From contig CAWIMW010000002.1 of assembly GCA_963837365.1 (NCBI GenBank), positions 868,001 to 932,000 on the forward strand: a stretch of DNA of 64,000 nt, given 5' to 3'. Below, one piece after another: positions 56,202-64,000 of this stretch. The DNA comes from CAWBXL01 sp963837365. Lineage in GTDB: Bacteria; Acidobacteriota; Terriglobia; Terriglobales; Acidobacteriaceae. A program made the translations under genes and the position numbers. Positions within the stretch are counted from its first letter, which is position 1; each line of letters opens with the position of its first letter. The notes below the pieces were generated by a model that searched no databases, was not told the origin of the DNA, and saw only the letters and a list, made by a program, of their open reading frames with translations.

Positions 56202-58300
56202 GAAGGGTGCTCGCTAGTTGTTCTAGCGCTCAGCGTCGGGTTTTAAATATCTCGTGCATAGGTTTCTGTGTGGGCACCAAAGCGCACTCAAGAACTATTT
56301 AAAAATTAGAAATGGATTGCTACATAGAGAGCGTTAGGGATGGAAATTGGTATGGAGCTTTGTTGGGTGTTAATTCTTTTCAATTATGTTAAATGCAGCG
56401 TTATAATATCTTTTATGTTAATTAGCGAGATAGTTAGCAATAGGGTTAGCGATGTTAGCATAATGTAAATTTGTTGGTTGGCATTGGTTTTGAGCGGTTG
56501 TTGTGGCAGATTGGATTAGCGTTAAATCGCAGTTGTAGCTGTTACAAAAAATTCAGCTATGTTGTTTTTTTGGTAAATTTTATTGTTGCAGCGTTATTTC
56601 TTTTTTGGAACTTAATTTTGTTTTTTGCTTTTGTGTGTTGGTTTTACTGAGAGAAAGTTTTTTGCTTTGCGTTGAAAGTGCTTCAGTTAATGGTGTAATA
56701 TCATTTTTTGGAGCTTTTGGCTAGTTTTTTGGTTGTTTCTTTGAGTTAGTTCAATCATTGTGTTAAATATCTTGTTGGTGTTGTTGTTTAAATTTCTTGT
56801 TTGCTGTTGAATGGGTGCAGAATTACGATAGCAGCGAATAGAACGGTTTAGATGGTTTTTTTTGTAGTGGATTGCGGGTTGCGTTCAACGCTAGAGTTTA
56901 GCGAGCGTTTTAAGATTGCTGCTGATATCTCAGTGAATCTGCGATTAGCTACTTTTGAATTTCTCTCGAGGAAATTATCATTCGGGTTTGTTCTGTGGAA
57001 CTCCGGTTTCCGAGCTCTGTGCATCTTGTGATTTGCACTATTCAGCGATGGTCATCTTTTTTGTTAGAGTCATTAGTTGCAGGTTTTGGAGCGAAAAAAG
57101 AGAAATGTTTTTGAGATAGAATTAATAAGTGATAAGTGTAGAATTGATTTGTTTTATGTTATTTTGAGTGATTTTATAGTTTATAAAAAATTTATTTTTA
57201 TTAGTGATTTTTTATTTTGTAAAATTTTTTTTTGAAATAGTATATTTTAATTTATTTTGTTTTAATTATAGAGTTAAAGTGTTTTTTTTTAGTTTTTTTT
57301 GTATGATTAATATTGTGATTTTGTAATAAGAATATTTTAGTGTTAATTGTGATTGATTTTAGTGATATTTTAGTTTTTGTTTTTAAGAGATTTTTAGATT
57401 TTTGAGTTATTGATTTTATTTTTAATTGTAAATTAAATTATAATATATATATTTATAATAGATTTTATATATAATTTATTTTTTTTTTTAGTTGTTTAAT
57501 AGAATTAGAATTAGAATTATTATTGTTATTTATTTATTAATTTGTGTTTTTTTGTTAATTGATTATTTATTTAAAATTGATATTTAGTTTTTGTTAGTTA
57601 ATATATTGTAAAATTTAGAGCAATATTAATTTTTTAGTGTATTATTATTTTTGTATTATTAAAGAGATTAATTAAAGATAAAAATAGATTATTAATAATT
57701 TTTTAAATTAAATTTTTAGCTTAAATAGCAATAACATTTTTATTTTTTACATGAGATTTTTATTATTATATAGTTGATTTTGCAGAATATTTTAGTTATA
57801 AATATTGAGACTAAACAGCTTACGTTTATTTTTTAAGTGTATAGCTAACAGTTATTTAATCTAATAATTATTTATATAATAATTAAAAATTTAACACAAC
57901 TTCTTAAATAGAGTAAAATTAATTATTAATAATGAGATGCTAAAGCGAAACAACTATAGAGAGAAATATTGAAAGAGCATTAGAACAACTTATCAATAAT
58001 AGAAAAACTAAAAGCTTTTTGTATTATAATAATAATAGCAAGCTTAACATATTACTATTCCTGCTGCGATAATGCTTTAATTATAAAACAAAATAGAAGA
58101 ATAGTATAACTGAAGCATACTAAATTAGCTTTGTTTTTTTCAGCTCGAACTCAGCATAAAACATAAAAATAACATAAAAACTCTAGTACAAACATCGCAA
58201 AATCAGCGCCATAACTATAATTCTGATCTCATTTACTGTACTATGACAAAATTACGAAATGTGGCGCGGCCTTTTCTCTAGGGACGTTTGTTTGAAAAGA
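56202..58300. other. AT-rich, gene-free stretch with extreme strand skew
   Basis: No ORF of note in any frame. The plus strand has no C at all from 57093 to 57620 (528 nt). Left of about 57.75 kb G exceeds C and T exceeds A; right of it the reverse holds (for example 14 C against 5 G at 58141-58200). Nothing functional can be supported. Confidence 0.75.
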
Positions 58301-59880
58301 TGCTTGATATTGCCGTGGCGGATCTATTCAGCGATTGAGAGAAAAACAAGAGCAAGGACCGATCCTCGCGGTTTTTATGCTTAAAATTTTGTCTCGCCTC
58401 TACTCGCATTGAGGTGAGAACAAGGCGGTCAAAGAGCGCGATGCGCTGGCCGCAAATTTTCGGCCCGTGTAGTTCTACTACCATCGTGTGGGGCGCGTTT
58501 CGGTTAGGGCAAGCGGTCGCCGGACGCGGGTGCCCACGGGCAGCCTACGTGCAAGCCACCTTCATCGGGATCGCCGTTAAATGCGGGTGTGCGCCTTTTG
58601 CTGGTGGCGAGGGGCGCCTACGACGAAAACAAGTTTAGCGTTCGACGCGCGCTGGTCGGCCGCGGAATGCGACCCGAGGCGTCAGGCCCAAGGACCCACG
58701 GACCACTAACGATCCGCTCTGAAACGGGGATGATATGACGACAGCCCGACGATACGCGAGATATCAGATGAGCGCTGCCGACGCTAATGCGGCTGCGACG
58801 CGCTAAGAAGTGGCGAACACGACGCGGGATAGGGACCTATGCTGGGAGTCCTTCCGCTATTGGGTTGGCAGCTCAGCGTTCGTGAGCACTGCGCCGAAGC
58901 TTGGCAGCGGAATCTTGAGACGTTCTCTATGGGAAAATCGCGCTCGGTCTACCCCAGGATCAGCCGCCAGGCCGCGACAAACCGATCTGATCAACGAATC
59001 GCCTCTACCAGCATCCAGCGATAGCTCGCTGCGCCGGCCGCAGTTGCCTGCGCAAGGCGCTAACCAAATTTTAGCAGCGCCAGACTCACCGTCACCGACG
59101 TGCAGTCGGAAGATAGCGCGACGCTATCGCAGCCGGTTGACGTAGCAGCACGGACAGCGGCGCTGGCCCGTGAGCTCCGTCTCTGAAAGGAGGCATGGAT
59201 CACGAACGACCACAGACGGACACCGGCAGGGCGGGGACGGCGGAAGTCGTAACCGCGCGCAGACGGTATCCAGCCAATTGCGAAACACGGTTAGTGAAAA
59301 GCCTGGGCACGGACATGCCCACGGAATAACAGGCCGATCGAGCGGCACTTGAGAACCAAGACGAAGGCGGGCCGCCTGCTCTCGGCGCTCGAGACGCCAG
59401 AAATCCCAGTAAGGCAGCCGCGCGGGTCGCGTAGCTGAAACCGCATCACGGGGCACTGCCATCTAATGTCTGCGGGTAGCAGACAAGACGAACCTCCCAT
59501 CCCACACGGGCAGTGCCTCTGGCCGTCAGGCCCGGGCCGGAAGAACAGCGAGCACGGAACCAAACCCAAACCGGGCCAAGCCCGCGGAGCAGACGAAACG
59601 AAAGCGCAACAGCGAGCCGCTCTGTACGCGAAATGGTAACTCTCAGCAATTCCAGCGATGCTAGCAGTCAAAACTGTTGGCGCGAGTTGAATTGCAAACT
59701 AGATAGTTTGCGCGTTTAGATTGAACTATCTGAGCGCGCGAGTGCTCTTAACGCGGTAATGGTTCAGGTCCGCAACGTTGAACTTGCTCATCGGCGGCAA
59801 CGAGCTCGAAGCAGCTCGCTCTCTCACTTCTGTTGAGCTATTCTGCTCTACTTCGTTCTACTAACGTGACTTTGATACGT
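58301..59880. other. GC-rich, gene-free stretch with T-poor block
   Basis: No credible gene. From about 59161 to 59400 only about 11% of plus-strand bases are T, and the line 59521-59580 has one T. Short ORFs are Arg/Ala-rich composition products. The region is directly upstream of a capsid gene, where portal or protease genes would be expected, so real genes may be hidden by errors. Confidence 0.6.
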
Positions 59881-59889
59881 GGTTGCGTA

Positions 59890-60814
59890 CCGGCGATTGG
59901 TCTCTTCAGATGCGCGAACTTCGTGCACTAAGCGCTGCTACTGGCGCTGACGGTGCAGCCTCGTTACCAGGGCTTCTAAGCGGTATTGGTAGTGAAGCTC
60001 AAGTCTTCGCTGGACTGCGGCTAGCTTGCTGCTCTCCGACCAGCCCGGCAATCCCTGCTGTGGCTTCGTGAAGATGACAGCCCATTTCCGGTGAATATTT
60101 TCTGAGGCGGCACTCACTACTGAGGCTTCGCTCACACTGGACAGCTCCGCTGGGCAGCACTTGGTTAGCTCTAAGCTGGTCAAGGTCAGTGTGCAGCTTG
60201 AGCTGGTTTCGGCTTTTGACATCGCTTCGATGTTGAATGACGCTTTCGCTAAGCGTTCTCCCGTGCTACTGAGCTGACGTACCTCACGGGGAATGGTTCG
60301 GGACAGCCAACTGGTTTGCTTACTGCACTCGCCACGGCCGGCGTCACTCCGATTCTTGCTCTCGGTGCAAACAAGAACAGCGGTGACAGCGGGGACACGG
60401 ACTTGACCAGCGTTGGAAGTTCGGACTTTGCCAACCTGATTGACGCCTTAGATCCTGACTACCGGCTCAACGCCGCTTTCATGGGGAACAGCCTCTGTTC
60501 TCTAAGCTGAGGCGGACTCTTGACCAGTATGGTCGTCCAATCTGGAATACATCAATCCAGCAAGGGGACTCGGACAAGATCTACGGCTATCCGTATTTCT
60601 ACAACCAACAGATGACCGGAATTGGCGCCGGAAACAGAGTTTGATTTTTGGCGACTTTAGTAATTACTCATCTGCGATTCAGCAGGACTCACCTTGGTGC
60701 GATACAACGAACTGTTCATGCAGACGTATCAGCGCGGTTATCAGGCGTTCATCCGCACGGATGGCCAAGCTGCTGCAGCCGGCTGCGTTCGCTGTGTTGC
60801 AGTCACCCGCTTAG
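59890..60814 (+). pseudogene. HK97-type phage major capsid protein, many frameshifts
   Basis: Pieces in several frames line up with the HK97 capsid fold in the right order. They are SKLVKVSVQLE and AFDIASMLNDAFAKR (about 60168-60260); LTYLTGNGSGQPTGLLTALA (about 60275-60335); VGSSDFANLIDALDPDYRLN (about 60412-60472); DQYGRPIWNTSIQQGDSDKI and YGYPYFYNQQMTGIGAGNR (about 60512-60640); LIFGDFSNY; GLTLVRYNELFMQTYQRGYQ and AFIRTDGQ; and PAAFAVLQSPA ending at 60814. At least six indels are needed, becoming denser to the left until the N-terminus is unreadable. The expected function is the icosahedral shell of a tailed phage or satellite. The true start is not visible. Confidence 0.8.
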
Positions 60815-60898
60815 CTAACCAAGCTCTGTCGGGACAACCCAATGGGCCGCCTCAGTCTAACCGGGCGGGGCGGCTCGCTTTTCCAGTCCAGGGGGCGT

Positions 60899-61186
60899 AT
60901 GAAACGAGTCACCGTGGTTCTTTCTGACGAGTTGTACGGCGAGCTTCTTTCCGCTGTGTCCACCGAGCCGGGAATCGGCCCTGATACCTGGGCGGCTGAG
61001 GCGGTGGAAGCGGCGCTTGCGACCCGCCGTCTGCCGTATGTGATTCCTAGCCCACGCGATGCTCGCATGATTGAGACCGCGCGGGACCACCGGCCCTTGA
61101 TGGCCGAACGTCGCACAGGTGGTCCGATGAACGCGGCAGACATTCCCAGGACGGATGACCTGGAGTTGCTGTCAGACATTACGTAA
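60899..61186 (+). CDS. Small ribbon-helix-helix-like protein (95 aa)
   Basis: ATG at 60899 after a GGGGG-containing box. The N-terminus MKRVTVVLSDELYGELLSAV fits an RHH (MetJ/Arc) strand plus helix; the rest is Arg-rich and ends DLELLSDIT. Probably a DNA-binding regulator of the element. It stands between the capsid gene and the replication module, same strand. Confidence 0.6.
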   Translation: MKRVTVVLSDELYGELLSAVSTEPGIGPDTWAAEAVEAALATRRLPYVIPSPRDARMIETARDHRPLMAERRTGGPMNAADIPRTDDLELLSDIT

Positions 61187-61195
61187 GGAGGAGTT

Positions 61196-61323
61196 ATGTC
61201 AAAACGACCAAAGAAGACCCGACAGACGAACGAAACCCGACTAAGGGAAATTCAAGCAAGCCTCGACAGCATCAAGCAACCGTGGAGGCGCTTGCATACA
61301 AGCTGGGGCTACGCACGAAATGA
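61196..61323 (+). pseudogene. Small helical protein gene, frameshifted, translationally coupled to primase
   Basis: A perfect taaggaggag Shine-Dalgarno sits before the ATG. The frame gives MSKRPKKTRQTNETRLREIQ and then, after one indel near 61270, HQATVEALAYKLGLRTK with a TGA that overlaps the primase start as ATGA. That coupling and the natural C-terminus argue the shifted reading is right. A basic, helical DNA-binding-type peptide; function unknown. Confidence 0.55.
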
Positions 61324-63045
61324 CAATCGCCGAGCTGCAATTACAAAAGCGCTGGGTCTGCTGGAAACGCGAATTGGTCAAGGGCAAGGAAACCAAAGTC
61401 CCCTACCAGCCCAACGGCAAGCGCGCCATGTCCAACAATCCCGCCACGTGGAGCACCTACGCGGAATGCAAGGCGGTTGTGTCTCAGTTCTCCGGTGTCG
61501 GGCTTACGCTGGGGAACGGCGTGTTTGGTGTGGACATTGACAAGTGTTGCGATGCGGTCACAGGAAAGTTTACGCCGGAGTCACGCGAGATAGTGATTGC
61601 CTGGACTCCTACGGTGAGTACAGCCCCAGCGGGACCGGCTGCCATGTGTTCGGCCTGGGTGATCTTCCGGAGATGGAAAGCCGGTGGTTAGACCCATCCC
61701 AGGTGCCAAGCAGATTGAGATTAAGGGACACGGATTTTACTTCACGTTCACCGCTCGCCATCTTCACAAGACGCTCTTGGACTTGATGCCGCGCCAAGAA
61801 CAGCTCACCGCGCTGTGTAACCGCGTGCTTGGAATGGCCAAGCAAAAACCAGCGGCATGGTGGTGACCGCCGCCGATGAAGAAGAAAAATTCCGCAAGCT
61901 AATGGCCGGCGACATGAGCGATTACGCCGGTGACCATAGCCGCGCGGATCTAGCTCTGTGCGGCATTCTCGCCGCCGACTTAACATTGACCCTTTCGCTA
62001 TTGACGCGGATTTTAGCTAGTCGGGCTTGTACCGCGAAAAGTGGGACCGTGCCGATTACAAGGCCGCCACGATCCTTAAGGCCATCAAAGCCGAACCGAT
62101 CTTTGACGCTGAGGAAGAAATACCCATCGAAGATGACGGACCCACGGAATATCTGGTGGAGGCTTTGTCTGACTCTCACGAAGGTTGGTTCCCGAAGGGT
62201 GAGCTGTCTTTAATCGGTGGGTCCTCCGGTTCTGGGAAGACCTATTGGATGATTACGCTGTTAGGGAAAGTGCAAAAGGGCGTGGATGTTTGGGGTCACA
62301 AGGCGAAGGCGCGCGACTATCGCGTGCTGTTGCATGATCGCAGCACAAGGCCATGTTTCGCACGATGAAGGCGTTGGGATTGTCCGAAGAAGCGCGAGCG
62401 CGAATTATCCGCCTGTCTAGTTCGCAACAGGTGCGCCAACCTGCCGAGATTCTAGAGCCGCTGATAGACCGCAACCCCGGCGTAGAAGCGTGGTTCATCG
62501 AGGGCTTGGATCTGTGGATACCATAGCAGAACGATATGAGCGTGGTTGCACCGATCTTGGACGGGCTGCAACGGCTCGCTACACGAAGAAACATTGCAAT
62601 AGTGGCCAGCATCGGAGCGCCGAAACAGAAACCCAAGGACCGTTACTACGGGCGGGATGCGCTGTTCGGGTCTTCCGCGTTTGCGCGCAAGGTAGAAACT
62701 GTGGTCACGATTACTCTGTCCGATGCGGATGACGGGGACAGTGCGCGCCGCTACACAGTATTTCCGCGCAACGGCAAGGTGGAAGAGATTTACATGGGCT
62801 GGTCCGACAAGGGCTTAGTCGTGGTGGACAAACCCGCGGAGAAAGAGAAGGACAGCGCCGTACGTCGGCTAGCACGGAGAGTGTTGGCCGCGTTCGGGCC
62901 GGGGGACCAGGTGGTTTACTCGCCGGACTTTGGCCCGGAGACTACCTTCTACCGTTGGCGGAAACAGGCGGTGAAGGACGGGATCTTGGTCTACCACCGG
63001 GGTGCTTACTTCGTGGCACAGAAGATAAAGGTGGAAATTAACTGA
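61320..63045 (+). pseudogene. PrimPol-like primase fused to RepA-like helicase (about 570 aa), frameshifted
   Basis: N-terminal primase-polymerase features of the phage NrS-1-like group: LQKRWVCWKRELVKGKETKV, ATWSTYAECKAVV, VFGVDIDKCCDAVTGKF, then LDSYGEYSPSGTGCHVFGLG in another frame, IEIKGHGFYFTFTARHL in a third. Downstream are KFRKLMAGDMSDYAGDHSRA and a RepA/AAA_25 helicase with Walker A GGSSGSGKTYW (about 62218-62250), a Walker B-like WFIEGLDLWIP, IAIVASIGAPKQKPKDRYYG and a C-terminal winged part. Five or so indels and one in-frame TAG at 62524 interrupt it. Rejoined, it would prime and unwind the element's DNA. Confidence 0.8.
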
Positions 63046-63206
63046 TGGCGAAACGCACCAAAGAGAAAACCTCGGTGAACAAATGCGCCCGCTGTGATGC
63101 TCCGCTTGGTTCAAGAAAGCGGCGTTTTTGCTCCGGCTTATGTCGCGCGCGTGGCCCCAGAAAAGCACCGTGGAATACGGGGTTTGCGCCGTACAAACCG
63201 GGTTAG
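63045..63206 (+). CDS. Small zinc-knuckle peptide (53 aa)
   Basis: The ATG overlaps the TGA of the helicase (TGATG), so it is translationally coupled. Sequence KTSVNKCARCDAPLGSRKRR then FCSGLCRARG gives a CxxC...CxxxC zinc-binding pattern in a basic peptide. Probably nucleic-acid binding; specific role unknown. Confidence 0.65.
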   Translation: MAKRTKEKTSVNKCARCDAPLGSRKRRFCSGLCRARGPRKAPWNTGFAPYKPG

Positions 63207-63374
63207 CCGACAGGGATTGATGGTGGTGGCGGGTGAAAATATGTCCCCCACCACCAATATCTAACCTTACTATCTCTCTGTGTTCTTATGATTCTAAAGG
63301 ACTTGTGGACGCGCGAAACGCACTTGGTTTGGTTGTGGCGGTTACCACCACCGCCAAGAAAGGGTCAAAATTGG

Positions 63375-63646
63375 ATGACTGAATACGCGGCCATTCCGCT
63401 TGGAGATTGTCACGTGGCCTATGTTGACCAAAGCGATTATGCGCGCGTGGCCGCCCATCGGTGGCGATACAAAATAGACGGCAACACCATCCGAGCAGTA
63501 CGCGATATCAAGTGGCGCGGTATGTTTGCGAGCCAAACGCTGTCGGCTTCATCCTGGAGCTGGACGCGCCTGGATCGCCCGTTCGGTTCCGGGATGGCAA
63601 CTGCCTCCACTGCTGGCGCGGCAACATGGTAGCCGAGGCGCGGTAG
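63375..63646 (+). pseudogene. HNH/AP2-like homing-nuclease-type fragment, frameshifted
   Basis: MTEYAAIPLGDCHVAYVDQS then DYARVAAHRWRYKIDGNTIR resembles the N-terminal part of HNH homing endonucleases with AP2-like domains. The frame shifts near 63537; the other frame gives GFILELDAPGSPVRFRDGNC and WRGNMVAEAR ending at 63646. The canonical His-Asn-His core is not clearly seen, so activity is doubtful. Upstream (63207-63374) are two hairpins (ggtggtgg/ccaccacc and tggcggt/accgcca). Confidence 0.5.
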
Positions 63647-63863
63647 GCGAACAACAGACGAAGAGCATGACTGTATCTATAGATAACACAGGGGGATATG
63701 GGGTCAGTTTTCCGAAATCGACACAATCTCTAGTACCCGGTGCCCGGATCTTTGCACGTAAATGCGTATAAAAAGCGAAAGTGAGTAAAAATGCAACAGT
63801 GTGCCAATAGTTTGTTTTCAGTAGTTTAGCTAAAGATTCAGACGCATTTAGGACTTTCTCAGT

Positions 63864-64000
63864 ATGGATTACGAGTCGTTGTTGAGTGACGCCGAAGCGG
63901 CAAGATTCCTCGGTGGGCTTCACCCCAAGACCGTGCAGCGCATGGCGCGGCGCGGGGAGCTTCCGGCCTATCGCATCGGGAAGTATTGGCGCTATCGGGC
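63864..64000 (+). CDS. Excisionase-family HTH protein, right-truncated
   Basis: The ORF starts at ATG 63864 and runs off the window edge. SDAEAARFLGGLHPKTVQRM followed by ARRGELPAYRIGKYWRYR is the classic HTH_17 excisionase-type DNA-binding motif. In integrative elements it is commonly encoded beside a tyrosine integrase, which would lie just beyond 64000. Confidence 0.85.
   Translation, partial: MDYESLLSDAEAARFLGGLHPKTVQRMARRGELPAYRIGKYWRYR

Noticed and set aside
56202..58300. Origin of replication or CRISPR leader in the AT-rich block
   Set aside because: No DnaA-box clusters, iterons or regularly spaced direct repeats were seen; the composition drift looks artefactual.
58810..59671. Arg-rich ORFs in the T-poor block
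   Set aside because: Composition-driven; no start signals, motifs or consistent frame.

Overview
The window looks like chromosome of a soil Acidobacteriota, class Terriglobia, probably near the Koribacter/Korobacter group. The evidence is moderately high GC, many secreted or TonB/DUF2207/DoxX proteins typical of that phylum, a TPR-CHAT lipoprotein, a thioredoxin reductase with a GSGCSG dinucleotide site, and intergenic repeats common in those genomes. No rRNA is present. The only tRNA is the 5' half of a tRNA-Val(GAC).

Layout. 1-3.9 kb: a same-strand cassette of a membrane protein (cut by the edge), a protein of unknown function and a TPR-CHAT lipoprotein. 3.9-6.0 kb: a broken HAMP/SpoIIE-type phosphatase. 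6-13 kb: housekeeping and regulation (trxB, TonB-C protein, proline dehydrogenase, PilZ plus LuxR regulator) and siroheme supply (precorrin-2 dehydrogenase, uroporphyrinogen-III synthase), which fits the siroheme nitrite/sulfite reductase at 19.5 kb. 13-19 kb: a DUF2207/LemA pair, a LigD-type ligase and a NUDIX hydrolase. 21.2-31.2 kb: an eight-gene minus-strand exopolysaccharide operon (Wza-like, Wzz-like, degenerate BY-kinase-like ATPase, polyprenyl-P glycosylphosphotransferase, Wzy/O-antigen-ligase-like, two GT4 proteins, RfbD-like reductase), with a divergent LuxR regulator whose receiver has lost its phospho-acceptor Asp. 32.5-41.5 kb: two aldehyde dehydrogenases, a hemerythrin-DoxX pair, a thioesterase, HU and an EF-G paralogue. 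42.8-48 kb: membrane/DoxX proteins, a small Cys-pair protein, a TonB receptor and a CusF-SCO fusion, which together suggest copper handling. 48-55.5 kb: a GH79-like hydrolase, a Ser/Thr kinase with beta-propeller, cspA, cysS and pgsA.

From 55.54 kb to the right edge lies a mobile element abutting the broken tRNA-Val. Its readable part holds an HK97-type major capsid protein, a small DNA-binding-type protein, a PrimPol-like primase fused to a RepA-like helicase, a zinc-knuckle peptide, an HNH/AP2-like fragment and an excisionase-like HTH running off the edge. The modules and short length recall a capsid-encoding phage satellite, but a complete prophage cannot be excluded.

Sequence quality matters here. 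Many otherwise convincing genes carry indel-type frameshifts. Two stretches (41.6-41.9 kb, G-rich; 55.7-59.8 kb, extreme composition with a 528-nt run lacking any C) look like poorly resolved assembly joins rather than ordinary DNA. I flag them as anomalies and do not interpret them as genes.
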